DNA of 64,000 bases from Microbacterium testaceum (GCF_020781835.1 NZ_JAJGNJ010000009.1:62001-126000), one strand, 5' to 3'. Positions 33,780-42,989 are shown, counted from the first letter of the stretch. The notes: generated by a model not told the origin, from the sequence alone. Program-made: numbers and translations.

Positions 33780-34519
33780 GACAGGTCCCCTTCGGCGAGC
33801 TCGCGCCCACCGACGATGTCGACGAACGCGTCCTGGAGCGATCCTCCGTGCGAAAGCTCGGCGACCGTGCCCTCTGCGACGAGGGCACCGCCGGCGATGA
33901 TCGCAACGCGGTCACACAGCTTCTGCACCACGTCGAGAACGTGGCTCGAGAACACCACGGTGCCTCCGCCTTGGCGGAAACGTTGCAGCATCTGCTCCAT
34001 CACCTGGGTGTTGACCGGGTCGAGTGCCCCGAACGGCTCGTCCAGGATGAGGACGCGCGGCGCATGCAGCATCGCGACGGCGAGACCCACACGTTTGGTC
34101 ATCCCGAGGGAGAAGTCGGCGATCGGTCGACCGGCGTCGGCTTCCAGGTCGAGCACTCGCAGGAGGTCGTCGCCTCGGGTGCGGATGTCGTCGGTCGCCA
34201 TCCCCCGCAGCATGCCCGCATAGTCGAGCATCTCCCGGGCAGTCAGCCGACCGAACAGCGGCGGGTTGTCGGCGACGTACCCGAGCACCGCCTTCGCGCG
34301 GCGGGGATGGGGCCACACCGAGATCCCGGCGACCTCGATCGAACCGGCATCCGGCTCGAGCAGTCCGGTGATCATGCGGATCGAGGTCGTCTTGCCCGCC
34401 CCGTTGGGTCCGGCGATGCCGTAGAACGAGCCTTCGGGAATCGTGAGATTCAGACCGCCGACGCTGGTCACGTCACCGGACTTCTTGACCACGCCCGTGG
34501 CCCGGATAGCCTCCCCCAT
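33755..34519 (-). CDS. ABC exporter ATP-binding protein
   Basis: The 254-residue protein has Walker A GPNGAGKTTS, signature FSLGMTKRVGLA (a degenerate LSGGQ) and Walker B VLILDEPFGALD. The DrrA/CcmA-like layout with EGTVAELSHGGSLQDAF at the C-terminus is typical of ABC-2 exporters. Start choice: ATG 34519 lies seven bases after a TAATCT -10 box, a leaderless start; an upstream in-frame extension has no promoter support. It pairs with the overlapping permease gene. Confidence 0.92.
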   Translation of the reverse strand: MGEAIRATGVVKKSGDVTSVGGLNLTIPEGSFYGIAGPNGAGKTTSIRMITGLLEPDAGSIEVAGISVWPHPRRAKAVLGYVADNPPLFGRLTAREMLDYAGMLRGMATDDIRTRGDDLLRVLDLEADAGRPIADFSLGMTKRVGLAVAMLHAPRVLILDEPFGALDPVNTQVMEQMLQRFRQGGGTVVFSSHVLDVVQKLCDRVAIIAGGALVAEGTVAELSHGGSLQDAFVDIVGGRELAEGDLSWLSSSPA

Positions 34520-34688
34520 GACGCTGAGATTAGGGGTAACCGCGCAGCGTCCGCCGCCGATTTCGCGATGCGGCTCGTTCCTGCGTGTCGCGACCATACG
34601 CGGCGGGGCCACCGGCGACCCGGTGGCCGTTTGTCGGAGGCCGGACGTACCGTGGTCTCCCTCGGCCGGAGAAAGGCACCGGCACGCC

Positions 34689-34967
34689 GTGACGCAGTGG
34701 CATCCGATCCTCGCCGCCATCGAGGGCCCCACCGGCACCTGGCGCATGGTCGACCCTCACGGGCACGAGTACGGACGTGTCGAGATCCGCCGCGTCGCCC
34801 CCGACCGGGTCATGTACAAGGCCATGCACGACGGCGCGATCATCGGGTGGGCGAGCACCCTGCGCCTGGCGTGCTTCAAGGTGCACATGGCGTTCCTCTC
34901 GTCGCTCCGCCCCGGCGGCGGGCCCGCAGCCGACTGGGGAGAACTCACCGGAAATGGCCGTCGATGA
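34689..34967 (+). CDS. Conserved-looking hypothetical protein
   Basis: The 92-residue protein is read from GTG 34689 with GGAGAAAGG upstream. It reads MTQWHPILAAIEGPTGTWRM then VDPHGHEYGRVEIRRV, a compact soluble fold. The composition and almost complete G/C third positions support a real gene. It diverges from the ABC ATPase gene. No family is recognised and no partner is evident. Confidence 0.65.
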   Translation: MTQWHPILAAIEGPTGTWRMVDPHGHEYGRVEIRRVAPDRVMYKAMHDGAIIGWASTLRLACFKVHMAFLSSLRPGGGPAADWGELTGNGRR

Positions 34968-35065
34968 AAGGACAGGTCTACGAAGGCCCGCGTTCACGTC
35001 GACGCAACCTTCGCGTGTCGGAAAAGAGTTCTCCGGGTGCCACGATGAGCCGGGAGAGGAGAAGG

Positions 35066-35254
35066 ATGCCACGCGTTCGGACCATCACGCACGGGTACCG
35101 CCTCGCCACCGGGTGGGAGAGGGTCCGGCGTCGCCCTCTGACGCCCGAGAACGCGCAGGAACTGCGCTCGCAGGGGTACACGATGGTCATGGCCAAGCGC
35201 GGGCCGTTCGACTCGCGCGAGGTCTCTCTGAACCAGATCCTCCCGCCACGATAG
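35066..35254 (+). CDS. Small basic hypothetical protein
   Basis: The 62-residue protein starts at ATG 35066 behind GGAGAGGA; ATG 35045 in the same frame is an alternative giving 69 residues. It is rich in Arg (RLATGWERVRRRPLTPENAQ) and ends SREVSLNQILPPR. No family is recognised. It lies just upstream of the oppositely oriented tRNA-Met gene. Confidence 0.55.
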   Translation: MPRVRTITHGYRLATGWERVRRRPLTPENAQELRSQGYTMVMAKRGPFDSREVSLNQILPPR

Positions 35255-35345
35255 GCGCGAATCCGGCCGCTTCCCGGCGGGTGACGCGACCACGTCGCCC
35301 CGCACGGACCATCTTGGGTCATCTGTTCAGGGAGGACGGATGTGG

Positions 35346-35419
35346 TAGCGGGAGCGGGGCTTGAACCCGCGACCTCACGATTATGAGTCGTGCGCTCTCA
35401 CCAACTGAGCTACCCCGCC
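35346..35419 (-). tRNA. tRNA-Met (anticodon CAT)
   Basis: The 74-nt cloverleaf on the minus strand begins GGCGGGGTAGCTCAG. The anticodon arm ACGACTCATAATCGT shows CAT. The T-arm is GCGGGTTCAAGCCCCGC. The CCA end is encoded next to it (35343-35345). It is probably elongator tRNA-Met; a CAT-type tRNA-Ile cannot be fully excluded. Confidence 0.93.
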
Positions 35420-35450
35420 GCGCGGCATCCCCGGCGAGGGAGATGCTGTG

Positions 35451-35522
35451 AGCCCCGAGTCAGGATTGAACTGACGACCCCTTCCTTACCATGGAAGTGC
35501 TCTGCCACTGAGCTATCGGGGC
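35451..35522 (-). tRNA. tRNA-Thr (anticodon GGT)
   Basis: The 72-nt cloverleaf on the minus strand begins GCCCCGATAGCTCAG. The anticodon arm CTTCCATGGTAAGGAAG shows GGT. The acceptor stem GCCCCGA/TCGGGGC is perfect. CCA is not encoded. It is 31 nt upstream of tRNA-Met on the same strand, so the two are probably one transcript. Confidence 0.94.
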
Positions 35523-35587
35523 GTACCCGGATCTTTCCGGGCAACTAGAAGAGGATATCAGAGCCGAGCCGTCATCCTCGAATCGGG

Positions 35588-37180
35588 TCAACCTCCGGTG
35601 TGCTGGCGCAGCCACGGCAGCGGGTCGATGGCGGTCGTCCCGTTCTGCAGCAGCTCGAAGTGCGTGTGCGCGCCGAAGGAGCGACCCGTATTGCCCGTGC
35701 GTCCGAGGAACGTGCCGACCTTGACCTTCTGGCCGGGCGTCACCTGCAGCGAGCCGTACTGCATGTGCGCGTAGCGGCTCGAGATCAGCTGACCGTCGAT
35801 CTCGTGATCGATGAGCACGGTGACGCCGAAGGCGCCGCCGCTCTCGGTCGCGATGCGGACGGTTCCGTCGGCGATCGCCTGGATGGGCGACCCGTCGCCG
35901 GGGACGAAGTCGACGCCTTCGTGCATCCGACCGTCGCGCATGCCGAAGCCATATGTGATGGGCACGCCCACCGCGAACGGCCACTGGATGGGCGCGGTCG
36001 GGTCGTTGACGAAGAAGTTCGAGAAGTTCTTGATGCCCGAGTCGGCGGCCATCTGCGCATAGGTTGCGGCGCTGTACCCGTCGGCGCGGTCGACCACGCC
36101 GGCCTGCGTCTCGGCAGGAGCGACGTAGGCCTGGATGGCGCCATCGGAGACGTCGCCGCCCGTGACGGCGAGATTCTGAGTGGTCGCCTCGACGCTTGCG
36201 ACGTTGGCGGTGCCGCTGGCCGAAGCGAGCGCGCTCACCGGCATGGTCATACCGACGGTCATCAGGCCGACCAGGCCCATGACGCCGATCGAGAAGGACG
36301 CGGCCGCGGTGCGGCGACCGTTGCGCCGACGGGGTGCGGCATCCAGAGGCAGGCCCTGCGTCACCGGGCGCGTCGACTCGGCGACCGGATCGACGACCGG
36401 CTGCGGCACAGCCGTCTCCCCCCTGAAGGCGAACAGCCGCGCAGCGGCTTCGAACTCGTCGGCGATGTCGTCCCCGGCAGGGGCGTCGGCTGCGGCGACG
36501 CGGGGAGGCTGCGCCGCGTCAGGGCGCTGGTCATCGATCCGAGCCTCGGTCGACTCCGGGGCCTGGACGGTGGCGGGACGACGGCGGCTGCGGCGCGTCG
36601 CCGGGAGGGTGATCGGCGAGGTCGGCAGCGTGACCGGTGTGGTCGCCTCGGTCGCATCGGCGCTCTGCAGGATCACCGCGACGTCGTCGTCGGAGCCGCG
36701 CTCGTCGACGACCGTCACCTCGAGAGCGTCGGACGACGCGACTCCGGATGCCTCGTCCTCGGTCGTCATCCCCGTTGGCGCGTCCGCCTCCGCCGGGGCG
36801 GCGGGCGCGGCGACAGCACGGGAGGACCGGCGACGAGGGGCGGGAAGAGTGGGTTCGATCGTCGCAGCGATCACCGTCTCGACGACCGCCGCGGCGACCT
36901 GTTCGACGATCTCGGGCTGCGATGCCGCAGCGGCGTCGACCGGCGCCGTGTCGAACGCGACCGGCGGGGCGGCCGAAGCCGCCTCCGGGACGACCGCGAT
37001 CGACGCAGCGTGACGACGCCTTTCGGCGCGCGTCGACTCGGTCGTGACGGGCGCAGCGGAGGGTCGACTGGATCGCCGGGTGCGGGCGGGTTCAGTCTCG
37101 GGGGCTTCTGACGGCAACGCGCGGGGCTCTCGTGTCGTGTCGCGAGCGCGACGGCTTCGGGCTTTTCGGGCTTCTGCCAT
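35588..37180 (-). CDS. Membrane-anchored M23 peptidase with a long disordered cytoplasmic region
   Basis: The 530-residue protein has a ~290-residue Arg/Ala/Pro/Thr-rich low-complexity N-terminal region. One membrane helix follows (SFSIGVMGLVGLMTVGMTMP, about residues 300-320). The extracellular M23 domain is at about residues 405-525. Zinc and catalytic residues are visible: GMRDGRMHEGVDF gives H..D, SSRYAHMQYG a His, and GAHTHFEL the last His. M23 enzymes cut peptidoglycan cross-bridges or act as LytM-type division regulators. The intact motif suggests activity. The role of the long N-terminal region is unknown. Confidence 0.9.
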   Translation of the reverse strand: MAEARKARSRRARDTTREPRALPSEAPETEPARTRRSSRPSAAPVTTESTRAERRRHAASIAVVPEAASAAPPVAFDTAPVDAAAASQPEIVEQVAAAVVETVIAATIEPTLPAPRRRSSRAVAAPAAPAEADAPTGMTTEDEASGVASSDALEVTVVDERGSDDDVAVILQSADATEATTPVTLPTSPITLPATRRSRRRPATVQAPESTEARIDDQRPDAAQPPRVAAADAPAGDDIADEFEAAARLFAFRGETAVPQPVVDPVAESTRPVTQGLPLDAAPRRRNGRRTAAASFSIGVMGLVGLMTVGMTMPVSALASASGTANVASVEATTQNLAVTGGDVSDGAIQAYVAPAETQAGVVDRADGYSAATYAQMAADSGIKNFSNFFVNDPTAPIQWPFAVGVPITYGFGMRDGRMHEGVDFVPGDGSPIQAIADGTVRIATESGGAFGVTVLIDHEIDGQLISSRYAHMQYGSLQVTPGQKVKVGTFLGRTGNTGRSFGAHTHFELLQNGTTAIDPLPWLRQHTGG

Positions 37181-37263
37181 TTCCGCGGGTTCGGGTCGCG
37201 AAAATAACGATCAGGTAAACACCCTACCCCGAGCTGACTGGGAATGCCATCAACGCCCGCGAC

Positions 37264-38061
37264 TCACAGCTCCGGTTCGAGGAGCTTCGCGAGCCGGCCG
37301 TAGAAGCCGGGGCCGGCGGCGATCACCATCTCCTTGCCAGGACGCCCGCCCGGCGCGCCACCGACCGTGCCGCCGGCTTCCTCCACCAGCAGCACCCCCG
37401 CGGCGTGATCCCACGGATGGGTGCCCTTCTCGTAATAGGCATCCATCCGTCCGGCGGCGACGGAGGCGAGATCGAGCGATGCGGCACCGATACGGCGGAT
37501 GTCGCGGGCGATGGGCATGACCCGAGCCAGCCGCTCGAGCGTCGGAGCATGGGTGGCGGGGTCGTAGCCGAACCCGGTGGCGATGAGTCCCCCGGCGGGC
37601 CCGACCTCGGAAGTGACCGACAGACGCTCGTCGCCGAGCCACGCGCCGCCACCGCGCGAGGCACGGAACATCTCGCCCGAGACGGGGTTGTAGACGACCC
37701 CCGCCACGGCGCTCCACGTCGCCGGGTCGGCGGATCCTTCCACCGCGGCGATGCTCACCGCCCACGCCGGGATCCCATAGGCGTAGTTCACGGTGCCGTC
37801 GATCGGATCGACGACCCAGGTGATGCCGCTGCGGCTCTCCTGTGCGGTGGACTCCTCGCCGAAGAACCCGTCCTCCGGGCGCTCGCGCTCCAGCTCGGCA
37901 CGGACGAACGCCTCGACCTCGCGATCCGCCGCCGTGACGATATCGGCCGCGACCGACTTCGTGGCGATCTCCAGCCCCTCGCGTCGGCGCCGGGCCGCCA
38001 GATCACCGGCTTGCCGGGCGATACGGGCGGCGATGTCGAGCAGATCTGCGGCGAGAGTCAT
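37264..38061 (-). CDS. Inositol-monophosphatase-family phosphatase
   Basis: The 265-residue protein has the family metal sites: FGEEST, the core VVDPIDGTVNYAYGIP, and HPWDHAAGVLLVEEAGG. Start choice: ATG 38061 follows a TAGCGT -10 box by seven bases (leaderless) and is preferred over an in-frame start at 38178, which would reach into the divergent gene's promoter. Members dephosphorylate inositol-1-phosphate, histidinol phosphate or fructose-1,6-bisphosphate with Mg2+. The specific substrate is not resolved. Confidence 0.9.
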   Translation of the reverse strand: MTLAADLLDIAARIARQAGDLAARRRREGLEIATKSVAADIVTAADREVEAFVRAELERERPEDGFFGEESTAQESRSGITWVVDPIDGTVNYAYGIPAWAVSIAAVEGSADPATWSAVAGVVYNPVSGEMFRASRGGGAWLGDERLSVTSEVGPAGGLIATGFGYDPATHAPTLERLARVMPIARDIRRIGAASLDLASVAAGRMDAYYEKGTHPWDHAAGVLLVEEAGGTVGGAPGGRPGKEMVIAAGPGFYGRLAKLLEPEL

Positions 38062-38124
38062 GGCATCCACGCTACTGGGACGCCAGCCCTGGGCGGCCCC
38101 GATCCGGATCGCTAGCGTGGGGGC

Positions 38125-39729
38125 ATGAATGCCCCGGAGACCACTCGATACGACGTCGTCATCGTCGGCGGCGGCCACAACGCGCTCGTGGCGGCCGCCT
38201 ACCTCGCCCGCGCCGGACGGTCGGTGGTGGTCCTGGAGCGACAGGATGCCGTCGGTGGCGCGGCCGTCTCGGAGCGGCCGTGGCGGGGCGTCGATGCTCG
38301 GCTCTCGCGGTACTCGTACCTGGTGAGCCTGCTGCCGCGGAAGATCATCGACGACCTGGGGCTGCGCATCGAACTGCGGCGCCGCCGCTACTCCTCCTAC
38401 ACACCCGATCCGTCCGACCCCACCCGGGGCATCCTCATCGACACCCAGGATGCCGAGGCCACCGCCGCCTCGTTCGCGCGCACGCTCGGCGATACCGCGG
38501 AGGCGCGGCGTTTCGCGGCCTTCGGCGAGCGGCTGGCGCCGCTGGGTCGTGCGGTGTTCCCGACTCTGACCGAGCCGCTGCCCACCGCCGAGGAGCTGCG
38601 TCGACGCATCGACGACGACGACCTGTGGAAAGCACTGACGGAGCGCCCCCTCGGCGACCTGTTGCGCGCGTCGCTCGAGAGCGACCTGGCTCGCGGCATC
38701 GCACTGACAGATGGACTCATCGGTACGTTCACGTCGTCGGACGATCCCTCACTCGCGCAGAACCGATGCTTCCTCTACCACGTCATCGGGGGCGAGACCG
38801 GCCACTGGGACGTTCCCGTCGGCGGGATGGGTGCCGTCACGGCGGAATTGGAGCGCGCCGCACGCGAAGCCGGAGTCGAGATCCGAACGGGTGTCGAGGT
38901 CATCTCGGTCTCACCGTCGGGCGAAGTCCACGGCGTGACCGACCGGTCGGAGGCCTACGTCGGCGACGTGGTGCTCAGCGGCGTCGGCCGGGCCGTCCTC
39001 GCGCGATTGCTCACCGCCGGCGGCGCGCCCAGCGAGGCGCCCGAGCCCGAAGGTGCGCAGATCAAGGTCAACATGCTGCTGTCCCGTCTGCCGCGACTGA
39101 AGGACACTTCGGTCGCCCCCGAGGCCGCGTTCGCCGGGACGTTCCACGTGAACGAGACGATGACCCAGTTGGATGCCGCCTACGTCACGGCATCCGCGGG
39201 CCTCGTGCCCGAGCCGCTGCCGGCCGAGATCTACTGCCACTCGCTCACGGATCCATCGATCCTCGGCGAGGAGCTGCGGGCCAGCGGAGCGCAGACCCTC
39301 ACGCTCTTCGGCCTTCAGGTACCGCACCGACTCATCGACGGTGAGGATCCGGTCGCCGCGGGAGCCCGGCTGCTCGCCGCGGCGCAGCAGTCGCTGGACT
39401 CCGTGCTCGCCGAGCCGCTGCGGGACTGCATCGTCGAGGCCCCCGACGGACGCCTGTGCATCGAGGCCCGCACCACGACCGACCTCGAGCGCTCGCTGGG
39501 GATGATCGGAGGCGACATCTTCCACGGTGGACTCTCGTGGCCGTGGCTCGACGGAGCCGACGCCGCACGGGATCCCGCCGAGCTCGGCCCCGCCGAGCGG
39601 TGGGGCGTGGAGACCGAGCACGGCCGCGTGCTCGTGTGCGGCTCCTCCGCCCGCCGGGGCGGAGCCGTGAGCGGTATCGGTGGGCACAACGCGGCGATGG
39701 CCGCGCTGGAGATCCTCGGGCGAGGGTAG
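38125..39729 (+). CDS. Phytoene-desaturase-like FAD/NAD(P) oxidoreductase
   Basis: The 534-residue protein has an N-terminal dinucleotide motif VVIVGGGHNALVAAAYLARA (residues 11-30). VVVLERQDAVGGAA follows. A C-terminal FAD-contact motif reads SSARRGGAVSGIGGHNAAMA. This is the PYROXD2/CrtI-like amine-oxidase superfamily, but no carotenoid genes are nearby, so the substrate is unknown. It is read from a leaderless ATG six bases after TAGCGT. It diverges from the phosphatase gene with only 63 bp between starts. Tandem 56-bp repeats follow its stop. Confidence 0.85.
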   Translation: MNAPETTRYDVVIVGGGHNALVAAAYLARAGRSVVVLERQDAVGGAAVSERPWRGVDARLSRYSYLVSLLPRKIIDDLGLRIELRRRRYSSYTPDPSDPTRGILIDTQDAEATAASFARTLGDTAEARRFAAFGERLAPLGRAVFPTLTEPLPTAEELRRRIDDDDLWKALTERPLGDLLRASLESDLARGIALTDGLIGTFTSSDDPSLAQNRCFLYHVIGGETGHWDVPVGGMGAVTAELERAAREAGVEIRTGVEVISVSPSGEVHGVTDRSEAYVGDVVLSGVGRAVLARLLTAGGAPSEAPEPEGAQIKVNMLLSRLPRLKDTSVAPEAAFAGTFHVNETMTQLDAAYVTASAGLVPEPLPAEIYCHSLTDPSILGEELRASGAQTLTLFGLQVPHRLIDGEDPVAAGARLLAAAQQSLDSVLAEPLRDCIVEAPDGRLCIEARTTTDLERSLGMIGGDIFHGGLSWPWLDGADAARDPAELGPAERWGVETEHGRVLVCGSSARRGGAVSGIGGHNAAMAALEILGRG

Positions 39730-39740
39730 GGCTGGGTGGT

Positions 39741-39902
39741 CCCTGGATCGCCGCCCGGGCGGACGCGGGAGGGGCCGGCGGGTCGGGGCTGAAGGACCCT
39801 GGATCGCCGCCCGGGCGGACGCGGGACGGGCCGGTGGGTCGGGGCTGGAGGACCCTGGATCGCCGCCTGGGCGGACGCGGCAGGGGCCGGCGGGTCGGCC
39901 GG
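39741..39902. repeat. Three tandem 56-bp repeats
   Basis: Copies begin at 39741, 39797 and 39853, each starting CCCTGGATCGCCGCC and containing the palindrome CCGCCCGGGCGG (third copy C to T). The third copy decays near its end. Because 56 is not a multiple of three, an ORF across them would change frame between copies, so they are non-coding. The copies differ at only a few positions. The rest of the 325-base gap up to 40023 shows no gene. Confidence 0.85.
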
Positions 39903-40023
39903 GGAGGGCCGATGCCTGGGCCGGAGAAAGGGCGGTTCGATGCGTCGCCGAAGCCGCCGTCTGCGGCCGCGACGCTCGCTCCGAGCAGGTGATCGACCGG
40001 GCAGGGCGGGTGAAAACACCCCA

Positions 40024-40056
40024 ATGGTTCGAAGATATGTTCTAGCCTCGAACCAT
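40024..40056 (+). promoter_or_regulatory. SOS (LexA)-like box and leaderless promoter of the DUF222-HNH gene
   Basis: TCGAAGATATGTTCTA (40029-40044) matches the actinobacterial LexA consensus TCGAAC-N4-GTTCGA at ten of twelve fixed positions. It overlaps the -10 box TAGCCT (40043-40048), which ends six bases before the ATG. A second symmetry, ATGGTTCGA (40024-40032) with TCGAACCAT (40048-40056), encloses the box and includes the start codon. LexA control is inferred from the motif and from known SOS regulation of related DUF222-HNH genes in mycobacteria. Confidence 0.65.
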
Positions 40057-41398
40057 GCCCCCGATCCCCTCGCACGACTCGTTCTGGGCGGCCGATGCCC
40101 CCGACCACGAGCGACTGCGCTCCCTCGTCGAGGCGATCCGCCACGAGTCGATGAGGGCGGCCCGCGTCCATGCCTCGCTCGTGAAGCTTCGGAGCGAGGC
40201 GCTGCAGATCGCGCTCGACCAGGTCGCTCGCGCGCGATCGAGGAACAGCCGTGAGAGGGAGATGCCGATCCGATCCCTGGCGCTCGAAGTCGCTGTCGCG
40301 ACACGCAGCCACGACCTGACGGTGCAGAGAGAACTGTCCGACGCGCACACCCTCACCGAGAAGTTCGCGGCCACCGTGGAAGCCCTTGCGGAGGGGCGCA
40401 TCGGCGTGCGGCATGCGCAGGCCATCCTCGATACGGGCGTCGTGCTCGACGATGACGAGACGCGTGCGGGGTGGGAGCAGGTCGTCCTCGCGCGGGCGGA
40501 GCGCGATTCCCCCGGGCGCGTGCGCGCCTTCGGGCGCGAGCTCGCCGAGAGCGTGCACCCGGTGGGCATGACCGAACGGCACGCACGCGCGGCCGTCACC
40601 CGCGGTGTGAGCGTGCGCGATCTGGCCGACGGCATGGCCGAGCTGAGTGTGATCCTGCCGGTGACGGTCGCCTACGGCATCCGTGATCGTCTCCGCCGCC
40701 AAGCCGCGGCCATCCGCGCGGCGATGGACGACGGGGCAGACGCGGCCGAGACTGCGGACTCTTCGACCGACGGCGACCCGACAGACACACGCACACTCGC
40801 GCAGATCGGCGCCGACCTCTGCGCCGACCTGCTGCTCACCGCGACGCCGACCGTCGACCCGACCGCCGACGCCTCGTCTCCCGGGGGGTTGGGCGCGATC
40901 CGCGGACACGTGCAGATCACCGTGCCCGTGCTGACCCTCTTAGGGCGCTCCGACGTGGGAGCCAGCATCGACGGTCTGACGCCCATCGATCCCACCACCG
41001 CGCGACAGCTCGCCGCCCATGCGCCCGGGTGGGATCGCGTCCTGTGCGATCCCGTGACGGGCACCGTGCTCGAAGTCGACCGGTACACACCCACGACATC
41101 GCAACGTCGGTTCCTGGCAGCCCGCGACCGGCACTGCCGAGCTCCCGGATGCCGCACTCCGATCGCGCGCTGCCAGATCGATCACAACCATGAGGCTCAC
41201 GACGGCGGTGCGACGCATCTCGGCAATCTGAGCCACCTCTGCGTACGACATCACACGCTCAAGACCGAGACCGAGTGGACCGTCACACAAGACCCCGATG
41301 GGACGCTGCGGTTCCACAGTCCTCTCGGACAAGAGCGGCGCGAGAAGCTGCCGCCCCGGGTGGTCTTCGTGCCCGATGCCGATCCCCCGCCGTTCTGA
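40055..41398 (+). CDS. DUF222 protein with C-terminal HNH nuclease domain (13E12-like)
   Basis: The 447-residue protein has a helical DUF222 region (about residues 20-330, with TLTEKFAATVEALAEGRIGVRHAQ). The C-terminal HNH domain has CRAPGC, then the catalytic CQIDHNHEAHDGGAT, then NLSHLCVRHHTLKTE, with all conserved Cys, His and Asn present. The family is multicopy in actinobacteria (the 13E12 family) and has no proven cellular role, though DNA cleavage or mobility has been proposed. The leaderless start and LexA-like promoter suggest expression after DNA damage. No inteins, transposase or flanking target duplication are seen. Confidence 0.9.
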   Translation: MPPIPSHDSFWAADAPDHERLRSLVEAIRHESMRAARVHASLVKLRSEALQIALDQVARARSRNSREREMPIRSLALEVAVATRSHDLTVQRELSDAHTLTEKFAATVEALAEGRIGVRHAQAILDTGVVLDDDETRAGWEQVVLARAERDSPGRVRAFGRELAESVHPVGMTERHARAAVTRGVSVRDLADGMAELSVILPVTVAYGIRDRLRRQAAAIRAAMDDGADAAETADSSTDGDPTDTRTLAQIGADLCADLLLTATPTVDPTADASSPGGLGAIRGHVQITVPVLTLLGRSDVGASIDGLTPIDPTTARQLAAHAPGWDRVLCDPVTGTVLEVDRYTPTTSQRRFLAARDRHCRAPGCRTPIARCQIDHNHEAHDGGATHLGNLSHLCVRHHTLKTETEWTVTQDPDGTLRFHSPLGQERREKLPPRVVFVPDADPPPF

Positions 41399-41519
41399 CC
41401 ACACCCTGCTGGGCGCGGATCCAACGGTCGTTGAACCCGATTCGACGTCCGCAGATCGGTCGCGCCATTGCACGCATGGCGCGTCCGGTCATCGAGACCA
41501 CGATCACCCGACGAGGCGG

Positions 41520-42974
41520 TTACCTCTGCCCAGGGCGCCGCGCGCGCAGAACATCCGCCACGACGGCGAGCGCTTCCACGAGGTGCGGCGTCGTCGGCTC
41601 GGCGTACCCCAGAACGACGCCGGCGGGCAGGTCCGCCGGGGCGCCGGGGACGGCGTAGCCCGACAGCCCGGAGACGAGGACTCCCCGCTCCGCGATCGCG
41701 GCAACCACGGCGTCCTCCTCCCCCACCGCCGCCGCGGCGGACAACGTCGACCCACCACGCCCGTCATCCGCCGCCGATCCACCGAGGAGGACCACGGCAT
41801 GCAGTCCACCGTTCACCGCCGCGAGCTCGACACCCGTGACCGGCTGCAGGGCCTCCAGGACGAGCCGCCGACGGTGGCGGTAGTCGCGACGCCGACGAGC
41901 GGTGTGCCGCGCGAGCGAGCCGTTCGCCAGGTACGACGCGATCGCGTGCTGCAAGACCCCCGAGACGGGCAGGTCGAGGTCTGCCCGTGCCGCCGCGAGG
42001 CGGCCGTGCGCCGCCCCCGAAGCGATCATCCACCCGCAGCGCAGGGCGGGGCTCAGCAGCTTCGACACGCTGCCGATGAGTACGACCCCCTGCGGGTCGA
42101 GGAACCGCAGGGGTGGCAGCGGTGCCCGCCCGTGGGGGAACTCGCTGTCATAGTCGTCCTCGATGACCACCGTGCCGGTGTCACGCGCCCAGGCGGTCAG
42201 GCGCGCACGCGCCGTGGCATCCATCCGGCTGCCGAGCGGGTAGTGATGGTGCGGCGTGACGACGACGGCGTCCAGGTCCCGATGCTGCTCGACGGCATCC
42301 AGGTCGAGGCCTCCGTCGAGGGTCACCGGCAAGGGAACGGCCTCGACACCGGCCCGCGCCAGGACCGTGCGCACGCGTGGATACCCCGGGTTCTCGACCC
42401 CGAACCGGCCGGGCCCGCGCATCGGGAGCGCCAGCGCCGCCAAGAGCAGGGCGTCGCTCGTCCCCGCGGTGACGATCACCTCGCTCGGATCGACGGAGAG
42501 CCCCCGGGTGCGTGCGAGATGTCTCGCGATCTCCTCGCGCAGAGCGGGCAGCCCCATCTCGTCGTCGACGTCGGGCGCCGGATCGAAGGCGCTCGCCCGC
42601 CTCCAGGCCGACCGCCACGCCGCGTCGGAGAGTCCCCGGGTACCGGGCCGTCCCGGTCGCAGATCGATCACAGGGGCGCGGGGGGAAACCTGGGGGCTCG
42701 ACGCGTCCACGGTCGCGGTCGGGTGCGACGGGATGACGGCGACCGTCGTCCGCGCGCCGGGCCGCGCCACGAGGTACCCCTCACCGGTGAGGGTCTCGAA
42801 GGCAGCGACCACGGTGCCGCGCGCGACGCCCAGGTCTTCGGCGAGCGATCGCGACGAGGGGAGGGTCTCCCCCGCGGCGAGCCGCCCCTCGACGATCGCG
42901 GCACGCAGCCCCTGCGTGAGCTGTACGTGCAGGGGAACGGGCGACGAACGATCCAGGATGCCGGATGAGATCAC
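41520..42974 (-). CDS. MocR/PdxR-type GntR-aminotransferase regulator
   Basis: The 484-residue protein has a GntR winged helix (LPSSRSLAEDLGVARGTVVA, about residues 39-58) joined to a class I aminotransferase-like domain. That domain has the PLP lysine in IGSVSKLLSPALRCGWM and DDYDSEFPHG. MocR proteins bind PLP and usually control vitamin B6 or GABA genes. It diverges from a pyridoxamine-phosphate-oxidase-like gene, the arrangement often seen for PdxR, so a B6-related target is plausible. Spacing to that gene is 82 bp, with palindromic motifs between. Confidence 0.9.
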   Translation of the reverse strand: MISSGILDRSSPVPLHVQLTQGLRAAIVEGRLAAGETLPSSRSLAEDLGVARGTVVAAFETLTGEGYLVARPGARTTVAVIPSHPTATVDASSPQVSPRAPVIDLRPGRPGTRGLSDAAWRSAWRRASAFDPAPDVDDEMGLPALREEIARHLARTRGLSVDPSEVIVTAGTSDALLLAALALPMRGPGRFGVENPGYPRVRTVLARAGVEAVPLPVTLDGGLDLDAVEQHRDLDAVVVTPHHHYPLGSRMDATARARLTAWARDTGTVVIEDDYDSEFPHGRAPLPPLRFLDPQGVVLIGSVSKLLSPALRCGWMIASGAAHGRLAAARADLDLPVSGVLQHAIASYLANGSLARHTARRRRDYRHRRRLVLEALQPVTGVELAAVNGGLHAVVLLGGSAADDGRGGSTLSAAAAVGEEDAVVAAIAERGVLVSGLSGYAVPGAPADLPAGVVLGYAEPTTPHLVEALAVVADVLRARRPGQR

Positions 42975-42989
42975 GGCCGCCAGTCTCGC

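Noticed and set aside
35526..35541. Short hairpin CCCGGA-TCTT-TCCGGG as terminator of the M23 gene
   Set aside because: Only a 6-bp stem without a U-tract and directly beside tRNA-Thr; too weak to call.
39741..39902. CRISPR array
   Set aside because: These are direct tandem repeats without unique spacers; the whole 56-bp unit repeats, and no cas genes are present.
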